A stretch of DNA of 64,000 bases, taken from Moorena producens 3L. Its GTDB lineage: Bacteria; Cyanobacteriota; Cyanobacteriia; Cyanobacteriales; Coleofasciculaceae. Made by a program: the position numbers and the translations under genes. Where the stretch lies: the NCBI RefSeq assembly GCF_000211815.1, contig NZ_GL890832.1, forward strand, positions 44,475 to 108,474, given 5' to 3'. Positions 1 to 9,742 of this stretch are shown piece after piece. The notes beneath the pieces were generated by a model. That model did not search any database, was not told where the DNA came from, and saw only the letters and a program-made list of their open reading frames with translations. The first letter of the stretch is position 1, and the number at the start of each line of letters is the position of its first letter.

Positions 1-371
1 AGCAGTGCCGAATTAAGAATTAAGAATTAAGAATTAAGAATTAAGAATTTAGAATTTAGAATTTAGAATTTAGAATTAATAATTTAGAATTTAGAATTTA
101 GAATTTAGAATTTAGAATTTAGAATTTAGAATTAATAATTAATAATTTAGAATTTAGAATTTAGAATTTAGAATTTAGAATTTAGAATTTAGAATTTAGA
201 ATTTAGAATTTAGAATTTAGAATTTAGAATTTAGAATTTGTAATTCTGCATTCTCCATTCTGCATTCTCCATTCTGCATTCTCCATGCTCCATGCTCCAT
301 GCTCCATGCTCCATGCTCCATGCTCCATTCTGCATTCTCCATTCTGCATTCTCCATTCTGACAGACAACCT
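1..371. repeat. Heptamer tandem repeats (STRR-like)
   Basis: No gene is seen here. The stretch is built from short tandem units: AATTAAG copies at about 12-45, TTTAGAA/AATTTAG copies at about 45-238, then CTCCATG copies near 280-326 mixed with a 14-base unit of the type CTCCATTCTGCATT. Units are 7 bases or multiples of 7, which matches the short tandemly repeated repetitive (STRR) sequences known from filamentous cyanobacteria. Confidence 0.9.
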
Positions 372-851
372 TCAACAGACAACCTCTCGACTATCAGTTG
401 ATTTTCTCGGTAAATCCTGAAGGTATCCTGGAAAATATGCCATCGGCTGCAACTTCCTTAACGGTAACTCATTAGTTGCGACATTTTCCACAAATCCCAG
501 CAGTTTCGCTTCTGTCAAGGAGTGATTCAGTAGCACCGCTATATAAGCAATTCTATCTTGCCAAACTTCTTCTGGGACGTAAACGAACTCAGCATCTGGT
601 GAGACTGGTTTACATTCGAGCTTGCCGTAATTTTTAACCACTAAATCAGCCACATCTAGGAATGTCTGCATGATCTCTTTCTGGCTATCACTAGACTCTA
701 AGTCAGTTTCAAATCCTAGACCCTGTAAGTACTCATTGACTGCATACACCACCAAGGTATTGAGATAAACCTGTTCGGCTTTTTCCAGATTAGATTGCTG
801 TTGGCAACGCTTTTCTGCTAGCTGATGGGCTGCTTCTGGTAGTGTGACCAT
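372..851 (-). CDS. Short DUF1822 family protein
   Basis: This is a 159-residue protein of the cyanobacterial DUF1822 family, whose function is unknown. The family hallmarks are visible: the stretch KAEQVYLNTLVVYAVNEYL (about residues 24-42), the acidic DLESSDS segment, DVADLVV, then LECKPV and VPEEVWQDRIAYIAV, ending in LLGFV. Family members are often about twice this length, so this looks like the N-terminal domain only, stopping after LPLRKLQPM. The stop lies just inside the repeat block on the left, so the repeats may have truncated the gene. It lies 195 bases downstream of, and on the same strand as, a sigma-factor-like gene, an arrangement I recall from other cyanobacteria. It begins at an ATG. 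Function is not known. Confidence 0.75.
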   Translation of the reverse strand: MVTLPEAAHQLAEKRCQQQSNLEKAEQVYLNTLVVYAVNEYLQGLGFETDLESSDSQKEIMQTFLDVADLVVKNYGKLECKPVSPDAEFVYVPEEVWQDRIAYIAVLLNHSLTEAKLLGFVENVATNELPLRKLQPMAYFPGYLQDLPRKSTDSREVVC

Positions 852-1046
852 AATTTGACAGACTAGTGTGACTGAGCAATCCCTCTAGTTTAGCTTTACC
901 AATAAATTATCAACTATAATAGGTATCATCCTATAGGTAGAGGAATAATTCCCTTTAACCCCTACAGGTGATCTAAGTTTATGTATTGAGCAGATTAAGC
1001 ACAGATTTGGACAAGCCTGTATTTTTTTATACAATTTTTATCCCAT

Positions 1047-2192
1047 TTATTCTTCTATATATCTCTTGATTTCAGGGGCTAATTTCCTAATATTACGTTG
1101 AAAGAAGTTATTCAGGGATGAAATTTTAATTCCTAAAGAATCCGATATCTCTTGCCATTTTTTTCCGTCGAGGTAGGCTAACCCTATCACTTGCAATGTG
1201 GCGGAAGGATGGTTTTTGATATGTTTCTGTAAGAGCTTTTCCGGGTCTGCTTTAAAATAGTATCTGAGCTGGTCATACAACGTCAGTTCTGTTTCCGGTT
1301 GTGCCACAGTCTCTATGGTCATCGATTCCCCAGTCAGCTCAGAAAAGTTTGAGGAGAAAGGCAGAGAGGCTTTAGCCATCTCAAAGACTAATGAATCTCC
1401 CTTTGTCCGGTCTTTTGCGATTAACTGGGACAACAACAATAAGACCATCAGAATTTTAGTAACGTTACTGATCTGGGTCTTGTCTATAATTAAGCCTTTA
1501 ATGCTTAGTGTGATCCAAAAAATCACAGAATCTAGTTTGGTGCTTTTAATCAGAGCGTTCAACTGATATTTGATTCTGACAATTTTGCCAGATTGAGCTT
1601 GGATAAATGGGTCATTGAGGTCTTGTTGAGCCTTTTGTAACATCTTATCAAGGCGATAATTGACCCAGGCTATAAATTTCCCTTTTGCTTGATTGTAGTG
1701 ATTGAGGTTTTGATAGACATAATACAATGTCCGATTCACAGCATCATCATAGACCTCAGGGGAAAATTTGCCTCGATAGCAAAGCTTACCGGAAAGCTTA
1801 ATGGCATTGAGCAATTCCGTTAAGGCATAAAATCGCTCTGGGCTATGGGGTTGATGCCGTTGTGCTTCTAGGGCTAGCTGCTGAAGACGACTCTCGTCGA
1901 GTACCTTCTTAAAAAGACTATCCCGCCAAGAGGCCCACTCCTTTTCAGAAGTCATTTGTAGATATGGGCTATCAATATCCTCCTCAAGTTGATGGTTGAG
2001 CTGCTCCTGTACGGTCTGATATATCTCTAGATAGATGCCAGATAGAGGGTGACCTGGCCGTGGGCGACACACTTTACGGGTACGCAAAATATGCTCAACT
2101 AGTTCTGCCAAAACCTGATACCGCTGTTGATTTTCAATCGTATCTTGTTTTGATTTAATCACCAGATGTTGAATTTGCTTGCTCATGACCAT
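1047..2192 (-). CDS. Sigma-70-like protein with a hydrophobic insert
   Basis: This 381-residue protein resembles cyanobacterial sigma-70-like proteins encoded next to DUF1822 genes. The middle part (about 146-190: YDDAVNRTLYYVYQNLNHY, then FIAWVNYRLDKML) looks like a sigma region 2 helical core. The C-terminus (about 333-376: LQVIGLAYLDGKKWQEIS, then a helix-turn-helix) looks like region 4. Unusually, two hydrophobic stretches, about 221-237 and 243-259 (ILMVLLLLSQLIA), lie between the two regions. They could form a membrane hairpin or a buried core. It is followed on the same strand by the DUF1822 gene. Whether it still acts as a sigma factor is inference. The first residues offer two starts (ATG at codon 1 or codon 3). 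Confidence 0.6.
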   Translation of the reverse strand: MVMSKQIQHLVIKSKQDTIENQQRYQVLAELVEHILRTRKVCRPRPGHPLSGIYLEIYQTVQEQLNHQLEEDIDSPYLQMTSEKEWASWRDSLFKKVLDESRLQQLALEAQRHQPHSPERFYALTELLNAIKLSGKLCYRGKFSPEVYDDAVNRTLYYVYQNLNHYNQAKGKFIAWVNYRLDKMLQKAQQDLNDPFIQAQSGKIVRIKYQLNALIKSTKLDSVIFWITLSIKGLIIDKTQISNVTKILMVLLLLSQLIAKDRTKGDSLVFEMAKASLPFSSNFSELTGESMTIETVAQPETELTLYDQLRYYFKADPEKLLQKHIKNHPSATLQVIGLAYLDGKKWQEISDSLGIKISSLNNFFQRNIRKLAPEIKRYIEE

Positions 2193-2453
2193 TCAGGAAT
2201 GCTTGTGTAATTAGTTATCAGGGTAGTTTCCAAGTTTTATGAAATTCGTTACAAAACTTTATATTTTGGAATAGTTACAAAACTTTATATAAAATTGTAG
2301 AAAAATTGGATTTTCGGAGTGATTAACATAGTGAGGGCAATCAAAAAGCCTTGATGCTCTTGATGGCAAAACTGCTCATAGTGTTCTGTAAGTCATAAAG
2401 CAGAATTACTTACTCTAACTAAATTCAAAACCTTACTATCAGGGAAAAAAACA

Positions 2454-3878
2454 ATGGGTACTTTTAACCTTGGAACTCTCAGTGGTCTAGAAACCAATTC
2501 TTTCACTTCTTCCAATTCTCTGACTGTATTTGATCCCACTGATGTCTTTACCTTTAGCCTCAATGGTACCAAAGATATTGGTATAGCACTTACTAATATC
2601 AGCGCTGGGGACGATGCTGATCTCAGGCTATTTCGGGATAGCAATGACAATGGCGTTTTTGATTCACCAGACCAGCAAATTGCCAGTTCCATCAACTCTG
2701 GCAATAGTGATGACATAATTAACCTTGCTGATCAAGGGAATGGTTTGTACTTTGCCCAAGTGGAGCGCTATGCTCCAGGTAGCTCTGGCTCTGTCTCCTA
2801 CAATCTGAGCTTATCTGCCACCGTTAACCTAGGTACTTTAACAAACACTCCCGTCACCCGCAACAATTTCTCAGTCAGCGCAGATGACCCCAAAGATGTT
2901 TTTGAGTTCCGTCTTAATGGAACTAGCAACATCTATATTGCCCTCACTGATATCAGTGCTGGGGACGATGCTGATCTCAGAGTATTTCGGGATAGCAATG
3001 ACAATGGCGTTTTTGATTCAGCAGATCAGGAAATTGCCAGTTCCAGGATAGGAGGCAATAGTGATGACATAATTAACCTTGCTGATCAAGGGAGTGGTCT
3101 CTACTTTGCCCAAGTAGAGCGCTTTGCTCCAGGTAGCTCTGGCTCTGTCTCCTACAATCTGAGCTTATCTAACACCTTTAACCTAGGTACTTTAACAAAC
3201 ACTCCCGTCACCCGCAACAATTTGTTTCTGACGCCAGATGACCCGAAAGATGTTTTCGAGTTCCGTCTTAATGGAACTAGCAACATCAATATTGCCCTCA
3301 CTGATATCAGTGCTGAGGACGATGCTGATCTCAGAGTATTTCGGGATAGCAATGACAATGGCATTTTTGATTCAGCAGATCAGGAAATTGCCAGTTCCAG
3401 GATAGGAGGCAATAGTGATGACTCCATTAACCTTGCTGATCAAGTGACTGGTCTATACTTTGCCGAAGTGGAGCGCTATGCTCCAGGTAGCTCTGGCTCT
3501 GTCTCCTACGATATCGCTTTATCCACCTCCGATCGTAGTAACATACTTCACACAGAACAGGATTTTGGTGACTTGTCAGCAGACCGGAGCCTAAGTGGTT
3601 TTGTAGGTGACACAGATACCACTGATACCTACGAGTTTTCGATTGGATTATTTGAGGGGGTCAACATTAACCTTACTGGACTCAGTAGTGACGCTGATCT
3701 GCAAGTAATCCGAGATTCTAATAACAATGGTCTGGTTGACAGTGGCGAGGTCATTGACACTTCAACTCGTGGTGGCAGCCTCTCAGAATCAATCAATATT
3801 AACTCTCCTGGTGACTACTTCGTCCAAGTCTATCAGTTCAGTGGTGATACCAGCTACACTCTGACTCTTGACCTGTGA
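2454..3878 (+). CDS. Protein of four tandem PPC-like repeats
   Basis: This 474-residue acidic protein consists almost entirely of repeats of a beta-sandwich type that resembles the bacterial pre-peptidase C-terminal (PPC) domain. The repeats span about residues 5-121, 123-239, 241-357 and a diverged fourth copy at 372-474. Each carries DADLRVFRDSNDNG, an Asp/Asn-rich loop that could bind calcium, and ends in GSVSYNLSLS or a variant. Repeats 2 and 3 are nearly identical at DNA level, suggesting recent duplication or gene conversion. There is no classical signal peptide and no protease or other catalytic domain. PPC domains usually sit at the end of secreted hydrolases, so a free-standing array is odd. 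Export by a type I system is possible but not shown. A weak hairpin follows the stop. Confidence 0.75.
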   Translation: MGTFNLGTLSGLETNSFTSSNSLTVFDPTDVFTFSLNGTKDIGIALTNISAGDDADLRLFRDSNDNGVFDSPDQQIASSINSGNSDDIINLADQGNGLYFAQVERYAPGSSGSVSYNLSLSATVNLGTLTNTPVTRNNFSVSADDPKDVFEFRLNGTSNIYIALTDISAGDDADLRVFRDSNDNGVFDSADQEIASSRIGGNSDDIINLADQGSGLYFAQVERFAPGSSGSVSYNLSLSNTFNLGTLTNTPVTRNNLFLTPDDPKDVFEFRLNGTSNINIALTDISAEDDADLRVFRDSNDNGIFDSADQEIASSRIGGNSDDSINLADQVTGLYFAEVERYAPGSSGSVSYDIALSTSDRSNILHTEQDFGDLSADRSLSGFVGDTDTTDTYEFSIGLFEGVNINLTGLSSDADLQVIRDSNNNGLVDSGEVIDTSTRGGSLSESININSPGDYFVQVYQFSGDTSYTLTLDL

Positions 3879-4135
3879 ATCTTAAACATTTAAGACCTGG
3901 TGAAAGGGTTGTTGATACCAAGTTGCATTCATATCTAGTACTATATCACCAGATCACCCGGTCTTCTTTTGAGGAATATACTATTTTAGGACTTAGAAGG
4001 TTTAGTCGGCTTAGTAAGTCCTAAGATAAATTATACAACTTATACCAGTTTCAAGCAATATTGTTCAAGCAATATTGTTACATAGGAATCACTAACCCAT
4101 CCCAAAAATACTCGATTATCACCTGATCATCCCAC

Positions 4136-5662
4136 TTAAAACTCATCATCCTCATCTCCCCACTTCCCCTTGGACTCAGCCGCCCTGGGGCTACTCCTAG
4201 GCTTGACCTGATAACCCTGCTCTGGCAATAACTCTAACTGCTTACCGGTCTTGGCACCTTCCGGCTGTTTGCGCCTTCGCGGTTCATTCTTGCTACCACC
4301 ACCATGGCGACGCCAAGAGGTCCGTTCTTCAGAGGTATCCTCCGCTACCACTTCATACAATAACGCTACCTTCTCCCCATCTTTACCTTTACGCAATACC
4401 CGACCCAAGCGCTGGATATACTCCCGAGATGAACCAGTTCCTGACAAGATAATCGCCACTCGCGCATCGGGTACATCGACTCCCTCATTCAACACATGGG
4501 ATGCCGCTAAACAGCGATACTCTCCTTCCCGAAATCGCTTCAAAATATCATGACGCTCTTTGACTGGAGTTTGATGAGTAATCGCCGGAATCAATAACTC
4601 TTGAGAAATGCGATAAAGTGTAGCATTACCATTGGTAAAAATTAACATCTTCTCTGGGTAATGCTGAGCCAGTAAATCTAGCAAAATCCTTAATTTTCCA
4701 TCGGTACCCAAAGCAATTTCCTTGGCCTCCCGGTGAGCTAACATGGCACGGCGTCCGCTTTGCGATCGCGCACTTGCCATCACAAACTGCTGCCAACCTT
4801 TAATACTCCCGAGGTGAATGTTGGAGGCTCTCAAAAAATCATTGCGCAACGTCATGCAATAATTATAGCGATCGCGTTCTTTTTGGGAAAGCTTGACCTT
4901 AATCTGAATGACCTTATGGTCAGCTAGGGCTAAACCCGCCAATTGATCAGGGCTTTTCCGATAAACCTCTGGTCCTATCAAACCATTAAGATCCCAATGA
5001 CGGCCATCGGAGCGGTCTGGGGTTGCTGTCAATCCTAACCGATAGGGTGCGATCGCATATTCTGCAATCACCTTATAAAAATCCGTAGGTAAGTGATGAC
5101 ACTCATCAAAAATCACCAAAGCGTACCGATTCCCTAAGGTTTCCGCATGAATAGTGGCACTATCATAGGTGGCGATCAGGATAGGCGTGCGATCGCGAGA
5201 ACCACCCCCCAACACTCCCACCTCCACATCTGGAAAGGCTGCCTCCAGTTGAGCATACCACTGGTGCATTAAATCTAGGGTTGGTACCACAACTATGGTA
5301 CTACGAGGAGTGTCTTGCATTGCCAACTGTGCCAGATAAGTCTTACCTGCTCCCGTTGGTAGCACCACTACCCCTTTACGACCGGCTTGCTTCCATGCCA
5401 ATAGAGCTTCCAGTTGATGGGGATAAGGTTCCATCTCAAAACTAGATACTAGTGGCAGAGGCACAAATTCCCTAGCATCATCAATAAAATCAACCTTGTC
5501 TCTGAGTAAGCTTTCTACCAGAGGACGATAGTGAATTCCTCTGATCCGAAACTTCTCTACCCGATCATCCCAAGTCGCATACTCCACCCAAGCTTTACCC
5601 CTCGGTGGTGGATGCAAAATCAGAGTTCCCCGGTCAAAGGTTAATCTAGGGGTGCGTGGCAT
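4136..5662 (-). CDS. XPB/Rad25-like superfamily 2 DNA helicase
   Basis: This 508-residue DExH-box ATPase is related to XPB-type helicases, which unwind or remodel DNA in repair. Visible motifs are Walker A PTGAGKT (102-108), VVPTLDLMHQW (motif Ia region, about 125-135), the DECH Walker B box (186-189), TATPDR motif III (212-217), and QRLGRVLRKG motif VI (417-426). The first 70 residues look like an XPB-type N-terminal damage-recognition domain. The C-terminus (about 445-508) is basic, low-complexity and probably disordered. Its start is 61 bases from the stop of pgeF on the same strand, so the two may be co-transcribed. The substrate in bacteria is not established. Confidence 0.85.
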   Translation of the reverse strand: MPRTPRLTFDRGTLILHPPPRGKAWVEYATWDDRVEKFRIRGIHYRPLVESLLRDKVDFIDDAREFVPLPLVSSFEMEPYPHQLEALLAWKQAGRKGVVVLPTGAGKTYLAQLAMQDTPRSTIVVVPTLDLMHQWYAQLEAAFPDVEVGVLGGGSRDRTPILIATYDSATIHAETLGNRYALVIFDECHHLPTDFYKVIAEYAIAPYRLGLTATPDRSDGRHWDLNGLIGPEVYRKSPDQLAGLALADHKVIQIKVKLSQKERDRYNYCMTLRNDFLRASNIHLGSIKGWQQFVMASARSQSGRRAMLAHREAKEIALGTDGKLRILLDLLAQHYPEKMLIFTNGNATLYRISQELLIPAITHQTPVKERHDILKRFREGEYRCLAASHVLNEGVDVPDARVAIILSGTGSSREYIQRLGRVLRKGKDGEKVALLYEVVAEDTSEERTSWRRHGGGSKNEPRRRKQPEGAKTGKQLELLPEQGYQVKPRSSPRAAESKGKWGDEDDEF

Positions 5663-5723
5663 GGATTCAAGGACGTTTCTTTGCTATTGTCGTACCGGTC
5701 CGTTGCCAGGCTTTGGCCTAGCT

Positions 5724-6509
5724 TCAATAGCTAATAATACCAGACCACTGAACTTTCTTAAGTTGATTACGCCGATAGGAAAAGAAACGCTCTGGTTCAG
5801 AGTAAGTGCAGTGGGGTGCGATCGCAATTTGTTCTGAATCAATGCCCAATTGTTCCAACTGTAAGACATTCACTCGCCGCACATCCAAGCGTACTCGTCC
5901 GGGTTTCGGGTCATCTAATATCGGGGAGTCGTCTAGCTGCTGCAAAACCCCCATAATTGATTCAGTGGTATTCCCTTGATCAGTAGATACAATACTAGCT
6001 CCCACTTCAGCCGCCACGGTTTCTGATACCTGATAGCATTCCCCTGTAATTGCTGGACCGAGAGCAATGCGTAAATTTTCTTTACGGCTACCATTGTTTA
6101 GCAATCGTGCGATCGCATTAGGAACAATCTTTTGAGCAGTACCCCGCCAGCCCGCATGAATTGCTGCTACCTGTCCCGTTTCGATATCCCCAATCAGTAA
6201 GGGCGTACAATCTGCCGTACAAACCCAAACACCTTGGTTAGCTTCCTCACTTATAATACCATCAGCCGGTGGTTTATCGGAGTCTGGCTCACCGTTTTGG
6301 GTACTTTCAATTTCCCCAGGAGTCAGTACTGTATTGCCGTGGACCTGTTTAACTCGATACACCTGGGCATCAGGCTGGAGTACATCGACCATTTCTTCAG
6401 GAGAACGGGGAGAAAATGCTGAGGAAAAGAAGCCGTGATTCCATTGCTTCAATAGGCTACTCGTTAAATAGGGCAAATTGTTCCAAGTGTGCCAGTGCCA
6501 GGTATGCAT
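5724..6509 (-). CDS. pgeF: Peptidoglycan editing factor / laccase-domain protein PgeF
   Basis: This 261-residue protein belongs to the YfiH/LACC1 family, cytosolic zinc enzymes reported to act on nucleosides and to correct peptidoglycan precursors. The family motifs are all present: QVHG (55-58), CTADCTPLL (97-105), HAGWRGT (118-124), GPAITGECYQ (151-160) and, near the end, HCTYSEPERFFSYRR. The conserved His and Cys residues of the metal site are intact. Length is normal for the family. It is the upstream member of a probable two-gene unit with the helicase. The downstream edge of its coding region carries a HIP1 octamer. Confidence 0.9.
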   Translation of the reverse strand: MHTWHWHTWNNLPYLTSSLLKQWNHGFFSSAFSPRSPEEMVDVLQPDAQVYRVKQVHGNTVLTPGEIESTQNGEPDSDKPPADGIISEEANQGVWVCTADCTPLLIGDIETGQVAAIHAGWRGTAQKIVPNAIARLLNNGSRKENLRIALGPAITGECYQVSETVAAEVGASIVSTDQGNTTESIMGVLQQLDDSPILDDPKPGRVRLDVRRVNVLQLEQLGIDSEQIAIAPHCTYSEPERFFSYRRNQLKKVQWSGIISY

Positions 6510-6711
6510 TTAAATTTTATTAACGGTTTACACTTTACAGTTTACAGCTTAGACTTTACACTTTATCCTTTAAGCTGTTGTGCATTTCAATTAGATATTA
6601 TTTAGTTATCAAAAAAATAAAACTCTTTACCCCTGCTCCCTGCTCCCTGCTCCCTGTTCCCTTGCTCTCATAACCTAAAATTTTAAATTAACACCAGCTT
6701 ACTGTCATAAA
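6510..6711. repeat. Short spacer with heptamer repeats
   Basis: This spacer between two minus-strand genes contains TTTACACTTTACAG-type repeats (about 6528-6562) and a CTGCTCC heptamer array (about 6630-6662). I see no gene. Confidence 0.6.
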
Positions 6712-8724
6712 TTAAGGCAACTTCCAAAGTTTAATACTATCATCTCTACTCCCACTGACTAAGGTTTTTCCATCGGGACTAATCGCCAGAGAACTCACCC
6801 AGTTTGTATGACCAGTGAGGGTATTTTTCAACTCACCCGTTTCTAAATTCCAAACCTTAATGGTATTATTAGCACTACCACTAACCAAGGTTTTACCATC
6901 TGGGCTAATCGCCAGAGAATGAACATAGTATATATGTCCAGTCAAGGTATTTTTTAATTCACCAATTGTTAAATCCCAAATCTTAATATTACGGTCTAGA
7001 CTACTACTAAATAATGTTTTACCATCAGGACTAATGATTATAGAAACAACGGAATCTCTATGACCGGTGAGGGTCTTTTTTAGATTACCTGTATCCAAAT
7101 CCCAAATTCTGATCGTATTGCCCCCATTACCACTAACTAACGTTTTGCCATCAGGGCTAATCACCACCGAACTAACCCAATTCGTTTCCCCCGTTAAGGT
7201 TTGTTTCAGCTTACCAGTATGTAAATTCCAAACTTTGATAGTTTGGTCATAACTGCCACTTACTAACGTTTTTCCATCGGAACTAATCGCAACAGAACTA
7301 ATAAAACCCTGATGACCAGTAAGATTCTTTTTCAGCTGACCCCTTTTCAAATTCCAAATCTTGATAGTGTTGTCATCGCCACCACTAGCAATATTTTCTC
7401 CATCAGGAGTAATAGCGACAGAATAAACATTACCATCATGGCCATTAAGAGTTCTAACTAACTCACCTTTCGGCAAATTCCAAATTTTTACAGTATGATC
7501 ATTACTACCACTTACCAAATATTGATTATCAGGACTTACCGCAATAGAACGCACTGAGTTACTGTGTCCACTCAGAGTAGCTTTGAGGTAGGTACTGCTG
7601 GGGAAACCAGCAATCAAAAAACTTAGATTAGACGGAAAGGTTTGATACCGAAAATATCCATATCCTTGAGTAATTAATCCTAGAGATAATAAAGAAAATC
7701 CTCCCATCATAACTTGTTTTTTTAACTGGTCATTTTGTCTGAATGACGTTAAAAAATTCAGAAAAGACTCGTGATAATTAGACGTTGATTGAGAGGGATT
7801 AGCAGAGGGCGCAGACTGAAGCTCCAACACCTCCAAAACTTGGTCTACAGACTGATAACGGTGCTGATAGCTTTCTGGGAGCAGCCGATCCATTATCCAC
7901 CACAATTTTTCACTCACCGGTTGCTTTAAATGCTTTCGCCAACTATTTACCCAGCGATAGCCTTGTTTCTTCCACAAATCCCAAGGATGAACATTGGTCA
8001 GCAAATGAAAGCAGGTCGTGCCCAAACTGTATAAATCACTAGCAGCATAGGCTTTACCTCCCTCCATTTGTTCCATAGGCACATAGCCAAACGAACCGAT
8101 AGTGGTGCCAGTGATATTAGCCATGACCGTAGCCCTCAATTGCTTGGCTATCCCAAAATCGATTAGTACTAGCTGACTCTTTTTTTCAGATCCTTGAGCC
8201 GCAGCAGGACGGCGAATGATATTACCTGGTTTAATGTCTCGGTGAATCACCTTCTGTTGATGCACAAACTTGAGAATAGTTAGCAGTTCAAATAAAACAT
8301 CCTTAATCTTGTCTTCACTGAACGGTCCTGCTTCTGCCAACTCTTGCTCTAAGGTTTTCCCCTCGATATACTCTTGGAGCAAATATAAGCGCTGATCTTC
8401 TTCAAAGTAAGCTAGCAAAGTAGGGATTTGGGGATGTTGTCCCAGCCTTTGCAATTGTTTTGCCTCTTGGTCAAATAATGCTCGTGCCTTCTTGAGTGCC
8501 TTTGTTCCCTCAATTTGGGGGGCTAGCTGCTTAATCACACACTGTTCATCCAATTTGTCCCTATCTTCTGCCAAATAAGTTTTGGCAAATCCCCCATCTC
8601 CGATGGGTCGAATCGGACGATAGCGGTTTTTCAGGAGTACTAGTTTGTTACCACAGCTTTGGCAAAACTGGTTATCATCCGGATTAATGGGATTCTGGCA
8701 ATCAGGATTAAGACAGCAGATCAT
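6712..8724 (-). CDS. Serine/threonine protein kinase with WD40 propeller
   Basis: This is a 670-residue Hanks-type kinase. It opens with a zinc-ribbon-like Cys motif (C4, C9, C21, C24). The kinase domain (about 35-300) shows GDGGFAKTYLA (glycine loop), the VIKQL lysine (about residue 65), HRDIKPGNII (161-170) and DFG (189-191), so it should be active. A hydrophobic stretch around 336-358 may be a membrane anchor. The C-terminal third is seven WD40 repeats, each of the form TGH...V.S(V/L)AISPDGKTLVSGS...IK(I/V)WNL, enough for one seven-bladed propeller that probably binds partner proteins. The fourth blade has lost the usual GH (TGETNW). The order zinc ribbon, kinase, membrane segment, WD40 is common in filamentous cyanobacteria. 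The target is unknown. Confidence 0.93.
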   Translation of the reverse strand: MICCLNPDCQNPINPDDNQFCQSCGNKLVLLKNRYRPIRPIGDGGFAKTYLAEDRDKLDEQCVIKQLAPQIEGTKALKKARALFDQEAKQLQRLGQHPQIPTLLAYFEEDQRLYLLQEYIEGKTLEQELAEAGPFSEDKIKDVLFELLTILKFVHQQKVIHRDIKPGNIIRRPAAAQGSEKKSQLVLIDFGIAKQLRATVMANITGTTIGSFGYVPMEQMEGGKAYAASDLYSLGTTCFHLLTNVHPWDLWKKQGYRWVNSWRKHLKQPVSEKLWWIMDRLLPESYQHRYQSVDQVLEVLELQSAPSANPSQSTSNYHESFLNFLTSFRQNDQLKKQVMMGGFSLLSLGLITQGYGYFRYQTFPSNLSFLIAGFPSSTYLKATLSGHSNSVRSIAVSPDNQYLVSGSNDHTVKIWNLPKGELVRTLNGHDGNVYSVAITPDGENIASGGDDNTIKIWNLKRGQLKKNLTGHQGFISSVAISSDGKTLVSGSYDQTIKVWNLHTGKLKQTLTGETNWVSSVVISPDGKTLVSGNGGNTIRIWDLDTGNLKKTLTGHRDSVVSIIISPDGKTLFSSSLDRNIKIWDLTIGELKNTLTGHIYYVHSLAISPDGKTLVSGSANNTIKVWNLETGELKNTLTGHTNWVSSLAISPDGKTLVSGSRDDSIKLWKLP

Positions 8725-9742
8725 ACTGGCAGGTCATTAGGGAATTTGGGTATGACTAGGCCATTAAGAGGGTAGTTTTTTCCTGTTGATTTTCCTCTTA
8801 AGAGGGAGCATGTCACAGTTAAATGACATACGGTAGTACTTACGGTAGAAATTCCCTGGTATCAGGATGGTTTTAGTAGATGCTAGCGGTAGCTGTTAGC
8901 TAATCGGATCAAGTAGCAGGGATGGCCAAAAGGCCAGGCTACTTTAGGTGCTTTGCGGTTTCCGAGAGATTTGAATCGGTAATGGTGATACGATCAAGGA
9001 TTTGAGCTGTTGACCAATCCTTATGATTAAGGGTGCTGGTTAATTTACCTTCAATGAATGATATTAGCAGAATTTTAGGAAATGCGATCGCAATCTGGTT
9101 ATATTTTACCGGTTATCGGTTACAGGTTATCGGTTATCGGTTACAGGTTATCGGTTATCGGTTACAGGTTATCGGTTATCGGTTACAGGTTATCGGTTAT
9201 CGGTTACAGGTTATCGGTTAGGTGGTTATTAAACCTTGGCCTTTCGGCCACGCGATCGCGTTCAACCTGTTTAACCTTCAACCTTCAACCTGTTTAACCT
9301 TCAACCTGTTTAACCTTGGCTTTTGGCCACGCGATCGCGTTCAACCTGTTTAACCTTCAACCTGTTTAACCTTGGCTTTTGGCCACGCGATCGCGTTCAA
9401 CCTGTTTAACCTTCAACCTGTTTAACCTTGGCTTTTGGCCACGCGATCGCGTTCAACCTGTTTAACCTTCAACCTGTTTAACCTTGGCTTTTGGCCACGC
9501 GATCGCGTTCAACCTGTTTAACCTTCAACCTGTTTAACCTTCAACCTTCAACCTCTTTTAGGAACTATACTCTGTCACGGAAGTCATGGATTCATAGTAG
9601 GGACGACTGACGGCTGATAACTGAATGCTTACCATAGCTATTGTCAAGCCTAGGTATAACATAACAACGCTACCAGATATAATCTGATCTATCATTCTTT
9701 TATGGAATCTATTACCTCCGATCTATTACTTCTGAAACTACC
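8725..9742. repeat. Long intergenic region with two minisatellites
   Basis: No gene is supported. About 9111-9220 is a 21-base tandem repeat built from GGTTATC and GGTTACA heptamers (about five copies). About 9226-9560 is a 56-base repeat (about five copies), each containing a HIP1 octamer inside CACGCGATCGCGTTC, a GGCTTTTGGCC palindrome and AACCTGTTTAACCTTC stretches. Open frames across the 21-base array only reflect its length being a multiple of three. At 8803-8814 the word GGGAGCATGTCA resembles the left end of the TnpB remnant at 20.2 kb. Confidence 0.85.

Noticed and set aside
1..240. Short regularly spaced repeats that could suggest a CRISPR array
   Set aside because: The units are 7 bases in direct tandem with no spacers, and no cas genes are present.
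1315..1566. An 83-codon plus-strand frame inside the sigma-like gene
   Set aside because: It lies entirely antisense to a better supported gene and encodes no recognisable domain.
8795..8820. GGGAGCATGTCA, similar to the left end of the TnpB remnant at 20.2 kb
   Set aside because: Only 12 bases match and there is no second border or transposase piece nearby.
9033..9297. Open frames reading YRLQVIG repeats
   Set aside because: They follow a 21-base tandem repeat whose length is a multiple of three. No start signal or domain is present.
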